This document shows positions 55,785-64,000 of a stretch of DNA of 64,000 nt, piece after piece. Under the pieces are notes generated by a model, which was not told the DNA's origin, searched no databases, and saw nothing but the letters and a program-made list of their open reading frames with translations. Source of the stretch: Gimesia fumaroli. GTDB lineage: Bacteria > Planctomycetota > Planctomycetia > Planctomycetales > Planctomycetaceae. Position 1 is the first letter of the stretch, and the number at the start of each line of letters is the position of its first letter. The DNA is taken from positions 1,273,501-1,337,500 of the forward strand of contig NZ_CP037452.1 in NCBI RefSeq assembly GCF_007754425.1. Reading direction: 5' to 3'. The position numbers and the translations under genes were made by a program.

Positions 55785-56022
55785 GCCAAAATGCTAGGTG
55801 CGGTAGGGAGAAGCGTCAAGACCGGTCCGGTGGGCGAGAATCTACAGAAAAGGCAAAATAACGCTAAGTTGTATCTTTAAATATACTTGTCGAACCGCTG
55901 AAGGTCTTTTATGATCAGTCGTCCGAATCAGGACTGTTGAAAGAAGCTTTGGCGCCTTCCCTGTTTTATCCAGCAGGAACCATAAGTTCCAACTGTTAAA
56001 GTGAAAGAATAAGAGCCCGTTT

Positions 56023-57594
56023 ATGAGTACCGTCCGAACCCGTTTTGCCCCCAGTCCGACCGGCTATATGCACATTGGGGGGATGCGTACTGCCTTATTT
56101 AATTGGCTCTGGGCACGGCATAATGGGGGGCAATTCATTCTCCGCATTGATGATACCGATCAGGAACGCAACATATCTGCAGCACTCGGTCCGATTCTGC
56201 AGGCGTTTAAATGGCTGGGGTTGGATTGGGATGAAGGCCCCGAAGTTGGGGGCGAACATGGCCCCTATTTTCAATCGGAGCGGAATGACCTTTATCGGTC
56301 AGCCGTCGATCAACTGTTGGCGGAAGGAAAAGCATACCGGTGTTATGAAACTCCCGAGCAGATTCAGGCCGATCGAGAGGCAGCAGAGAAAGAAAAGCGA
56401 AACTTCCTGAATCTGCGTCGTTCACTGGAACTGACCGAGAGTGAAAAGGAGCAATACGAAGCAGAAGGCCGCCCGTCAGTGGTGCGGTTGCTGGTGCCCC
56501 GCGATCAGAAAATTCAGATTGATGATGCTGTGCGGGGGCATGTTGAATTTGATGCCGGTCTGATGCCCGATCCGGTCATTTTGCGGGGCAATGGTACGCC
56601 TCTGTATAATCTGGCGACGGTTATCGACGACGCACAAATGCAGATTACTCATGTGATCCGGGCCGAGGAGCATCTTTCGAATACTCCGGTGCAGGTCCTG
56701 ATTTATCAGGCACTTGGCTATGAACTGCCGCAGTTTGCACACATTCCGTTTGTGGCAGCACCTGGTGGGAAAGAAAAACTGAGTAAGCGAAAACTCGATA
56801 AGTATCGCAAGAGTCCACAGTTCAAAAAAATGTTTGATAAAGCGGAAGCCGTTTTTCCTCGGATTGGATTGGAAAACGCAGATGGCCTGGATCCGGTGAT
56901 GGTCGAATATTACGAAAAAATCGGCTATCTGCCGGAAGCGATCCTAAATGCTTTGGCGCGACTGGGTTGGTCTCTGGATGACAAGACCGAAATCATGTCC
57001 TTAGATACGATTGTTGAGAACTTTACGCTGGATCGGATTGTCAAAGCTGCTGCAGGTTTGGATCCGGATAAACTACTCAGTTTTCAGGCACACTGGATGA
57101 ACCAGTTGTCTCTGGATGAAAAAGTGGCACACTGCGGTCCGTATCTGGAGAAAGCCGGCTTGGTAAAGAATGCAGCCGATCCGGAAACCAGTCAACGGAT
57201 CAGCCAAGTGATTGTGGGCATGGAAGACCGGCTGAAAATCGCCAGCGATATTCTGGACTTTGATGAGTTTTTTGTGGCCGACGATGAGCTGGAATATGAT
57301 CCTAAAGCGTTCAAAAAGCGAATTCGGAAAGCGACAGATGCCGTACCACTGTTGGAGAAAGTCAAAAATGAATTGGCCCAGACCAGTGACTTCAGCGCAG
57401 CAGGCTTAGACAAACTGCTGCATGATTTTGTTGAAGCCGAGGGCATCGGCATGGGGCAGATCATTCATGCCTTGCGTGTTGCCGTCAGTGGAAAAGGGAC
57501 AGGGATCGGGATGTTCGATTGCCTGGCCATTCTGGGAAAAGAGTCTTGCGTTCGACGGATTGACCGGGCGATTGCCCTCAGTCAGAGTGAGTAA
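56023..57594 (+). CDS. gltX: Glutamyl-tRNA synthetase
   Basis: The 523-residue class I enzyme charges tRNA-Glu. The HIGH motif appears as [14 protein letters not shown] at residues 12-25, and the KMSKS loop as [13 protein letters not shown] near residue 250, with an extended Lys-rich segment before [10 protein letters not shown]. The C-terminal helical anticodon-binding domain is present ([17 protein letters not shown]). Presence of glnS 57 bp downstream in the same operon implies that this is the discriminating form, and tRNA-Gln is charged directly by GlnRS rather than through amidation. Confidence 0.95.
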   Translation: MSTVRTRFAPSPTGYMHIGGMRTALFNWLWARHNGGQFILRIDDTDQERNISAALGPILQAFKWLGLDWDEGPEVGGEHGPYFQSERNDLYRSAVDQLLAEGKAYRCYETPEQIQADREAAEKEKRNFLNLRRSLELTESEKEQYEAEGRPSVVRLLVPRDQKIQIDDAVRGHVEFDAGLMPDPVILRGNGTPLYNLATVIDDAQMQITHVIRAEEHLSNTPVQVLIYQALGYELPQFAHIPFVAAPGGKEKLSKRKLDKYRKSPQFKKMFDKAEAVFPRIGLENADGLDPVMVEYYEKIGYLPEAILNALARLGWSLDDKTEIMSLDTIVENFTLDRIVKAAAGLDPDKLLSFQAHWMNQLSLDEKVAHCGPYLEKAGLVKNAADPETSQRISQVIVGMEDRLKIASDILDFDEFFVADDELEYDPKAFKKRIRKATDAVPLLEKVKNELAQTSDFSAAGLDKLLHDFVEAEGIGMGQIIHALRVAVSGKGTGIGMFDCLAILGKESCVRRIDRAIALSQSE

Positions 57595-57650
57595 TTAAAA
57601 AATAAAAACAGGCTGGTCCTGTGATTGATGAATCATTTAAGGAGTAGGGG

Positions 57651-59369
57651 ATGTCAGCTCCCGAAGAAAAAACGTCAGTTGATTTTATTCGCGCGATTAT
57701 TCAGGAAGATAATCGTACGGGCAAGCATGACGGACGTGTGCATACCCGTTTCCCCCCTGAGCCGAACGGTTATCTGCATATCGGTCACGCCAAGTCAATT
57801 TGTCTGAATTTTGGCATCGCGAATGAAAATCCGGGCGGCCTCTGTAACCTGCGGTTCGACGATACGAACCCGGAAAAAGAAGATGTGGAATACGTAGATT
57901 CCATCAAGGAAGACGTGCGGTGGCTTGGCTTTGACTGGGACGATCGTGAGTATTTTGCATCCGACTATTTTGATCAGCTTTATAAATTTGCTATGACTCT
58001 GATCAAAAAAGGCAAAGCCTACGCGTGTGACTTACCGGCCGACAAAATGCGCGAGTACCGCGGAACGGCGACCGAACCCGGTAAACCGAGTCCGGGACGC
58101 TCACGATCTGTAGAAGAAAATCTGGACCTGTTTGAACGCATGAAAAATGGCGAATTCAAAGAGGGGGAGTTTGTTCTGCGAGCCAAAATTGATCTGGCGT
58201 CACCGAATTTTCACATGCGTGATCCAGTGATCTATCGTGTGCGGCACGTACATCACCACCGAACGGGGGATAAATGGTGTATCTATCCCATGTACGATTA
58301 CACGCACTGTATTTCCGACTCAATTGAAAAAATCACGCACTCGATTTGTACCCTCGAGTTTGAAGACCATCGTCCCTTATATGACTGGATTCTGGACGAA
58401 CTCGAAGTGTTTCATCCGCAGCAGATTGAATTCGCTCGTTTGAATATGACCTATACCGTCATGAGCAAACGGAAATTGCTGGAACTGGTGCAGGGTAACT
58501 TTGTTTCGGGATGGGATGACCCGCGGATGCCAACCATTTGTGGCATGCGTCGTCGGGGAGTGACTCCGGAAGCATTACGCGAATTCTGTAAGACAATTGG
58601 TGTCACCAAATTTAATTCCATGACCGATAAAGTCGTTCTGGAAAATTGTATTCGCGATCATCTGAATCAGGTGGCACCGCGTGTGATGGGGGTTTTGAAC
58701 CCGCTGCGCGTGGTGATTGAGAATTATCCTGAAGGTACATCTGAAGAACTGGACGCTGTGAATAATCCCAACGATGAGTCTGCGGGAACACGGAAGGTAC
58801 CTTTCTCGAAAGTGATTTACATCGAAAAAGAAGATTTCATGGAAGATCCTCCCAAGAAATTCTTTCGGCTTTCTCCAGGCAAAGAGGTCCGGCTTCGGTA
58901 TGCCTATTTTGTGACCTGCGTCGATGTGATCAAAGACGATGCTGGAGAAGTGATCGAGCTGCGTTGTACTTACGATCCTGAAACGAAGGGGGGCAATGCC
59001 CCCGATGGCCGAAAGGTTAAAGCCACGATCCACTGGGTCTCTGAAGCACACGCTGTAGACGCCGAAGTTCGGCTCTACGACCATCTCTTCAGTACGCCCG
59101 ATCCAGAAGATCTTCCGGAAGGCGAAGATTACAAAACCAATCTCAACCCGGCATCATTGCAGGTTCTGACGGGGTGCAAACTGGAACCGAGTTTAAAATC
59201 CGCGAAACCAGGCAGCCGTTTTCAGTTTGAACGGCTGGGCTACTTTTGCGTTGACAGCAGAGATTCAACAGATGAAACCCCCGTTTTTAATCGAACAGTG
59301 ACCCTGCGTGATACGTGGGCCAAACTGGAAAAGCAGGCTCAGAATCAACCCAAAGGCAAGAAGAATTAG
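57651..59369 (+). CDS. glnS: Glutaminyl-tRNA synthetase
   Basis: The 572-residue class I enzyme starts at an ATG with AAGGAGTAGGGG upstream. The HIGH motif is [20 protein letters not shown] at about residue 33, the tRNA-binding insertion [18 protein letters not shown] follows, and the KMSKS-like motif is [13 protein letters not shown]. The C-terminal beta-barrel anticodon domain is complete ([30 protein letters not shown]). GlnRS is uncommon in bacteria outside Gammaproteobacteria and planctomycetes and probably reached them by transfer. Confidence 0.96.
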   Translation: MSAPEEKTSVDFIRAIIQEDNRTGKHDGRVHTRFPPEPNGYLHIGHAKSICLNFGIANENPGGLCNLRFDDTNPEKEDVEYVDSIKEDVRWLGFDWDDREYFASDYFDQLYKFAMTLIKKGKAYACDLPADKMREYRGTATEPGKPSPGRSRSVEENLDLFERMKNGEFKEGEFVLRAKIDLASPNFHMRDPVIYRVRHVHHHRTGDKWCIYPMYDYTHCISDSIEKITHSICTLEFEDHRPLYDWILDELEVFHPQQIEFARLNMTYTVMSKRKLLELVQGNFVSGWDDPRMPTICGMRRRGVTPEALREFCKTIGVTKFNSMTDKVVLENCIRDHLNQVAPRVMGVLNPLRVVIENYPEGTSEELDAVNNPNDESAGTRKVPFSKVIYIEKEDFMEDPPKKFFRLSPGKEVRLRYAYFVTCVDVIKDDAGEVIELRCTYDPETKGGNAPDGRKVKATIHWVSEAHAVDAEVRLYDHLFSTPDPEDLPEGEDYKTNLNPASLQVLTGCKLEPSLKSAKPGSRFQFERLGYFCVDSRDSTDETPVFNRTVTLRDTWAKLEKQAQNQPKGKKN

Positions 59370-59380
59370 CAGAGCGCATA

Positions 59381-59414
59381 AAAAAACACTCGTCGAACTG
59401 AGGTTCGACGAGTG
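59381..59414 (-). terminator. Terminator for the Val/Thr/Arg-repeat protein gene
   Basis: CACTCGTCGAAC (59387-59398) pairs with GTTCGACGAGTG (59403-59414) around a 4-nt loop, and on the minus strand seven T follow. Plus-strand glnS transcripts may also end here. Confidence 0.85.
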
Positions 59415-59454
59415 AGCCCATGCACTTCAAAGTGCTCATGTTTCAAACTTTGAA

Positions 59455-60606
59455 TCAGGGTGTTCGCTGTGCCACGGAAATATCGCTGCTCGATGTAACC
59501 GGAGCTGTCTTTTCAGAGCGTGGAACACGACGTGTCCAGCCACTGGCACGGACGATAGACGGCAGAGGTCTATCTGATGTATCAGGTTCGTATCCGGCAC
59601 GACGTGTGGGGGGGAATGCCGGAGCCGTTGATTCCTGAGGGGCTTCATAAGAAGAGCGACGGAAGGAAGAGTCGTCATCCAGGCTGGATCGTCGTGGATC
59701 AGAAGCGGGATCACGTTCGTACTTGTCACCGTTCGCATCAAACGAATCATCATATTTTTTCTTGTTCGAAGCCGATCGTTTGTGAATTGGTTCAGGTGCA
59801 CCCGCTGACATATAAGGCTCAGGTGTGGGTAGCAACGCAGTTGCAGTTCCATTGAATCCACCGTTGGACGGATAGACATAAGCAGTGCGAGTGGTCGGAA
59901 TGGATCGCATGACAGTGACTGGCTTCATGGCGGTCACTGTGGTTTTGACATAACGTGTTGAGTTCACTGCAACCTTACGGGTCGTTGTGTAAGGAACCAT
60001 ACGTGCCACGTTGTAAGTCACTTTGCGAGTCTGGCGCACGGCAACCTGACGTGTGACAGGTACATTCTGTGTGACCACATTCGGTACATAATGTCTGGTA
60101 GTACGATATTGTGGAGTGAACGCCATTCGCATGGAGTAACCAGTACGGTTCATCCAGCCCATCAAATTCGGGCGGCTGTCATAGGCACAGGGTGAGACAC
60201 GTGGGATACACTGGCGTTGAGTCACCCAGCGTCCCATGTCTTTTTGTACCTGTCGGCACTCTGTGACATTTTGATAGGTCGTACAAGGTACATCGACCGT
60301 TCTTGGCTCAAGCACCTGACGATAGGCGGTAACTTGCTGATCGACGTATTTAGTTTCGACCACAGGTTTCATCACTGTCTGCTGAACCGGGCGATATTCA
60401 GTCACAGGGACCTGCCGATAGGTGGTCTGGGTCACTGGAATTGGGCACTGCACCACTGGCTGTGGACAACAGTTTTGGATGACAGGTGGTGGTGCACAGG
60501 AATTACAGTTGTTAAAAGGCAGCCACTGAGCCTGTGCAGTGCCTGCAGCTAAAGAAAACACTGTAATCCCCACTACGGGAATTGAACGGATAACGCGTTT
60601 TAACAT
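59455..60606 (-). CDS. Exported Val/Thr/Arg-repeat surface protein
   Basis: The ATG at 60606 (AGGA 7 nt upstream) gives 383 residues; a second ATG at 60612 has too little space. A signal peptide (SIPVVGITVFSLAAGTAQA) is followed by CNSCAPPPVIQNCCPQPVVQC. Then come about 200 residues of degenerate repeats such as QTTYRQVPVTEYRPVQQTV, TKYVDQQVTAYRQVLEPRT and NVPVTRQVAVRQTRKVTYNV, which alternate Val/Thr with Arg/Tyr and suit beta-strand stacking. The C-terminus is charged and Ser/Asp-rich. It recalls planctomycete cell-wall proteins with YTV-type repeats. Confidence 0.75.
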   Translation of the reverse strand: MLKRVIRSIPVVGITVFSLAAGTAQAQWLPFNNCNSCAPPPVIQNCCPQPVVQCPIPVTQTTYRQVPVTEYRPVQQTVMKPVVETKYVDQQVTAYRQVLEPRTVDVPCTTYQNVTECRQVQKDMGRWVTQRQCIPRVSPCAYDSRPNLMGWMNRTGYSMRMAFTPQYRTTRHYVPNVVTQNVPVTRQVAVRQTRKVTYNVARMVPYTTTRKVAVNSTRYVKTTVTAMKPVTVMRSIPTTRTAYVYPSNGGFNGTATALLPTPEPYMSAGAPEPIHKRSASNKKKYDDSFDANGDKYERDPASDPRRSSLDDDSSFRRSSYEAPQESTAPAFPPTRRAGYEPDTSDRPLPSIVRASGWTRRVPRSEKTAPVTSSSDISVAQRTP

Positions 60607-61225
60607 GAGCATGTCCTACAAAGAGAGTCTTTGAGAGGGGGTATTTGAAAGAGTAAAGTGAAGTGTGCAATGTCTGGAAAAGCTAAAGCTTGCTGACCAA
60701 CCATTGCGATGGGGCAGGTTTTTTATGAAATATTGAATTTTGGGTCAAGTCGGATTCAGCTAAATGCCGAGGGGGAGTTGGCAGAAGCCTGCTGGAATTC
60801 ATCTAATGGGCTGGTTTCAAATGAGTTATGGAAATCAAACCTTTTTCGGAGTTCGTCGGACTGTCAGAATTTTAGAGCCGGTTTCATGGGATTACTCAGA
60901 GAAAGTTGATCTCAGGAATGGTAGATAGCCGATGAAATCTTTGTTATCGGGCAAAATACGTACTTCTTTCCGGGAGGTTCCTCCTCGATTGCATGTATTC
61001 AAACTATGAGCTGACATGGTATGATCTTACATGTATTAAAGATCTGATTTTAATAGACTTACATCTTTAATAGTGGCAAGATTCATGTTGTAGGCAATAA
61101 GGATATTGCTGTAAAATCATTTGTTTCATATACGGTAAACACTCTCATTTACTCGATCCCTTCACTTCTACCCGGTTGTTAAGATCGAACGAGAGATCGA
61201 TTTAAGTAACACACGGAAGTGTTCT
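60607..61225. other. Divergent intergenic region before the MMPL gene
   Basis: A 619-bp gap. CTTACAT is repeated at 61026-61032 and 61058-61064, and between them TATTAAA (61034-61040) and TTTAATA (61049-61055) form an inverted repeat, so regulatory binding is possible about 190 bp before the downstream start. A 66-codon frame at 60709 has no features and is not called. Confidence 0.35.
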
Positions 61226-64000
61226 GTGGATAATCTCTCCTCCGACAATCAGGAACGCTCGTTTCTCAGCGAGACATTGGCTGCGATGACCCAGTTTGTG
61301 GTCACCCACTCCAAGCTCAGCCTGTCATTTGCGCTGGTCGTTTCCATTGGTTGCGTGTTGCTGACTGTATTTCGTCTGGAATTCAAAACAGATCGTGCGG
61401 ATCTGATTGATCCCACTGCTGCCTTTCATAAAAAATGGATTAATTATACTGAGAGTTTTGGCAGCTCTTCAGATCTCGTATGTGTTGTTGAGTCAGATAC
61501 ACCCGAGTCCATTAAATTTGTCTTACGGACATTAGGGCGACGCATTGAACAGCATCCGGAATTATTTGAAAATGCCCTGTATCAGATTAATCCTGGCGAT
61601 TTGCCTTCCAAGGGACTGCAATACCTGACGCCACGCCAGTTGCAGGCAGGATTAGAGCGATTGGACGAGTACGGCCCCATTTACCGTAATGGACGTTGGG
61701 ATTTGACTCAGGTTGATTTACTTTATGATCGGTTGCGCTACCAGATTCAATCACGGTCTACCAGTTATCGTGGTGCTGACAGAGAGAAATCGTTAGAGCC
61801 TCTATTCAATCATGCTGCGATTCTATCGACCAGTATGGCCCGTTATCTGGCTGATCAGAGTGATTTTCAGTCTCCCTGGCCTTCTATTGTTCCCGTCAAT
61901 GAACGGATGCGAGAGCGATCACGGGAAGTGATCTATCTGCTGAATGAAAAGGGGACTATGGGCTTTCTCAAGGTCTTTCCTGTACACCAGGAAGATGGCT
62001 TTGACGGCGCTACGAAAGCCATTGAGAAGATGCGGAATATCATTGGTGAAGTGGCAGCCGAAAACCCGGATGCAAAAATCAGTCTGACCGGGATTCCGGT
62101 ACTCGAAAATGATGAGATGCGCAAGTCTCAGGCGGATATGATCAATGCCTCAATCATTTCCTGCCTTGGTGTAGGCTTACTGCTGTTTATCGGATTTCGG
62201 GGAATTCGTCATCCTTTGTTAACATTAATCATGCTGGCGGCCGGCATGGCGTGGGCCTTTGGGTACACGACGTTAACGATCGGGCATCTGAATATTCTTT
62301 CGGTCTCGTTCGCCGTCATTCTAATCGGACTGGGTATCGATTTCGGTATCCATTATCTGGCACGATATATCGAACTACGTCACCGCGGTGAAGACCTGGA
62401 ACCTGCACTATTGCAAACTTCACGCACTGTAGGTACTGGGATTGTTGCTGCCGCCGTGACCACCGCTTTGGCTTTTTATTGTGCAGGACTGACTCCGTTT
62501 CTGGGGATCGCTGAACTTGGATTCATTGGCGGTGGTGGAATTCTCTTGTGTGCCGTAGCAACGTTTTTCGTTTTGCCGGCTCTTTTATCACGGGCCGACC
62601 GAGACGTTGAAGTCAAACAGATGCCTACACCATTCCAGGGAAAATGGCTGCAAAAAATGATTGTGCGGTTTCCGCGCGGCGTTGCTTTGGGATCGCTGGC
62701 AGTGGTTGCCTTTTGTGGTAGCCAGATGATTCAAAAAACGGATAATGGCTGGTCATCAAAAGTAGTTTATGATTACAATTTGCTCAATTTGCAGGCTGCT
62801 GGTTTGGAGTCCGTAGAAGTACAGAAGCGAATTTTTAACGACGCACAGAATTCACTTCTGTTCGCTGTCGCGGTTGCCGACAGCCCAGAAGAGGCACGTA
62901 TTTTACGGCGGAAATTTGAAGCGTTGCCTACTGTCAATCATGTAGAAGAGCTGGCATCTCGGGTTCCCGCTCATTCATCTCAAGAAACGAATTTACTGGT
63001 CCAGTCCTTTCGCGCTCAGCTGGCTCATTTGCCACTGAATATTCCACCAGTCAATCGGCTGAACCCCTCGGTTATCGGACGAAAGCTCGAGCAGTTTTAT
63101 GTTTTATTATCTCGATATAACCATCCGACAGCCCAATCAACTGCACGTGTACTCGATCGTTTTTTAAACCATTTTGAATCGATGTCGCTGGCTCAGCAGT
63201 CTCGGTTCCTGGATGAGTTTCAGTATCGCACTACGGCTTCCCTATTAGGTCAGTTCAAAGCTCTGCATGGTGCTTCTGATTCAACTCCGGTACGTTTTTC
63301 AGATCTTCCCCGCTCTCTGACATCTCGATTTGTCAGTGCGGAAGGAAAGTGGTTGATTCAAATCTACCCTCGTGATCATATTTGGGAGATTGAGCCACTG
63401 GAGGCGTTCGTTAAGGATGTGCGTTCTGTTGATCCGGATGTAACCGGAACGCCGTTACAAAATTATGAGGCAGCACAGCAGATCAAAGTCAGTTATAAGA
63501 CAGCCTCTATTTATGCTCTCGCCGTGATATGTGTGGTCTTGTTAATCGATTATTTAAGCCGCCGTCATGCAGTACTCGCAATGATACCGGCCATCATTTT
63601 AGCTGTTTGTACCTGGTTTATATTGTTTAATCGGGGAACACCGATCAGCGTGGAAGCGGCTATAGGCCTGTTTCTGATCATGTGTCTTGGCGTGGCTTTC
63701 GTTTTAGATCGCCAGAGTGTCGGGCATATGTTTTTAACGATGCTTCCCCCTGTGGTGGGCGGGATCGTCATGTTCGGAATTCTTGCGATGACCTCAATCG
63801 ACTTGAATCCGGCGAACTTGATTGTACTGCCTTTGATTTTAGGAATTGGTGTTGATGATGGCGTCCACGTAGTACATGATTTCCGGATGAAACGCGACGA
63901 CTACAAGACTTCTCCCAGCACGATCAATGCGATTGTGATGACCTCGCTGACGTCCATGATTGGTTTTGGGAGCATGATGGTGGCAACACACCGTGGGTTA
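61226..64000 (+). CDS. MMPL/RND transporter, HpnN-like, cut by right edge
   Basis: A GTG at 61226 (GGAAG 8 nt upstream) opens 925 codons with no stop before the window ends. The protein has a first helix LSLSFALVVSIGCVLLTVF, a first periplasmic loop of about 270 residues with MGFLKVFPV and SLTGIPVLENDEM, then helices including SFAVILIGLGIDFGIHYLARYIEL, the conserved Asp-containing MMPL helix. A second copy follows after about 370 residues with LPLILGIGVDDGVHVVHDF. This duplicated RND plan matches hopanoid transporter HpnN and related exporters. The window also has a squalene-type synthase, 18 kb away, so linkage is weak. Confidence 0.9.
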   Translation, partial: MDNLSSDNQERSFLSETLAAMTQFVVTHSKLSLSFALVVSIGCVLLTVFRLEFKTDRADLIDPTAAFHKKWINYTESFGSSSDLVCVVESDTPESIKFVLRTLGRRIEQHPELFENALYQINPGDLPSKGLQYLTPRQLQAGLERLDEYGPIYRNGRWDLTQVDLLYDRLRYQIQSRSTSYRGADREKSLEPLFNHAAILSTSMARYLADQSDFQSPWPSIVPVNERMRERSREVIYLLNEKGTMGFLKVFPVHQEDGFDGATKAIEKMRNIIGEVAAENPDAKISLTGIPVLENDEMRKSQADMINASIISCLGVGLLLFIGFRGIRHPLLTLIMLAAGMAWAFGYTTLTIGHLNILSVSFAVILIGLGIDFGIHYLARYIELRHRGEDLEPALLQTSRTVGTGIVAAAVTTALAFYCAGLTPFLGIAELGFIGGGGILLCAVATFFVLPALLSRADRDVEVKQMPTPFQGKWLQKMIVRFPRGVALGSLAVVAFCGSQMIQKTDNGWSSKVVYDYNLLNLQAAGLESVEVQKRIFNDAQNSLLFAVAVADSPEEARILRRKFEALPTVNHVEELASRVPAHSSQETNLLVQSFRAQLAHLPLNIPPVNRLNPSVIGRKLEQFYVLLSRYNHPTAQSTARVLDRFLNHFESMSLAQQSRFLDEFQYRTTASLLGQFKALHGASDSTPVRFSDLPRSLTSRFVSAEGKWLIQIYPRDHIWEIEPLEAFVKDVRSVDPDVTGTPLQNYEAAQQIKVSYKTASIYALAVICVVLLIDYLSRRHAVLAMIPAIILAVCTWFILFNRGTPISVEAAIGLFLIMCLGVAFVLDRQSVGHMFLTMLPPVVGGIVMFGILAMTSIDLNPANLIVLPLILGIGVDDGVHVVHDFRMKRDDYKTSPSTINAIVMTSLTSMIGFGSMMVATHRGL

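Noticed and set aside
60709-60909. 66-codon frame in the 60.6-61.2 kb gap
   Set aside because: Weak initiation context and no features.
61225-61233. Perfect DnaA-box sequence TGTGGATAA
   Set aside because: A single copy that overlaps the GTG start of the MMPL gene; no cluster of boxes or AT-rich unwinding region beside it, so not an origin.

Overview
The window looks like a chromosome segment of a marine planctomycete, most like Gimesia (formerly Planctomyces) or a close relative in Planctomycetales. The evidence is three DUF1559 proteins with prepilin-type leaders, a DUF1559 plus small lipoprotein pair, Tat-exported Gfo/Idh/MocA and DUF1080 enzymes, CehA/McbA-like metallohydrolases, a cysteine-rich short protein of planctomycete type, a bacterial squalene-type synthase and moderate GC content. 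This is inferred from gene content only; no rRNA or tRNA gene was recognised.

Layout. 1-4 kb: the N-terminal part of an MMPL/RND transporter (minus strand, cut by the edge), a secreted C45-type Ntn acyltransferase and an NAD(P)H-hydrate dehydratase. 4-7.5 kb: alpha-glucan phosphorylase behind an operator-like promoter, then an exopolysaccharide sugar transferase. 8-14.4 kb: two DUF1559 proteins, one with a partner lipoprotein, and several uncharacterised membrane or secreted proteins. 14.4-17.3 kb: a PQQ-type beta-propeller translationally coupled to a CxxCH protein. 17.3-19.1 kb: an IS110-family insertion sequence with a structured 5' non-coding region that fits a bridge RNA, flanked by a perfect 36-bp palindrome and a REP-like inverted repeat. 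19.1-21.2 kb: Gfo/Idh/MocA oxidoreductase and DUF1080 hydrolase, plausibly a 3-keto-glycoside pathway. 21.4-22.5 kb: mtnA of methionine salvage.

22.5-30.5 kb: a surface or secretion cluster with a CpaC-like secretin, a small lipoprotein in the usual CpaD position, a TadD-like TPR lipoprotein and two Tyr/Pro/Gln-rich exported proteins. It resembles the outer-membrane half of a Tad/Flp machine without the ATPase and inner-membrane genes. 30.5-34.7 kb: dnaA, a GNAT acetyltransferase and an ECF sigma/anti-sigma pair. 35-41 kb: an aldose 1-epimerase lipoprotein and two CehA-like metallohydrolases, one interrupted by an in-frame TAA. 41-45.5 kb: a third DUF1559 protein under tandem palindromic sites, a squalene/phytoene synthase and a YHS-like protein with a long Pro/Glu linker. 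45.9-55.8 kb: SppA, a TPR membrane protein, an esterase, UbiD, a metallophosphoesterase, an EEP-family phosphatase/nuclease, a GT4 glycosyltransferase and a stand-alone LigD 3'-phosphoesterase-like domain. 56-59.4 kb: gltX and glnS side by side. 59.4-64 kb: a Val/Thr/Arg-repeat surface protein and the first 925 codons of a second, HpnN-like MMPL transporter that runs off the right edge.

The strongest leads are the IS110 element with its putative bridge RNA and flanking palindromes, the nonsense-split metallohydrolase, and the partial Tad-like cluster. Start codons were chosen from Shine-Dalgarno spacing and leader architecture and often differ from the longest open frame. All family assignments come from reading motifs by eye, without database searches.
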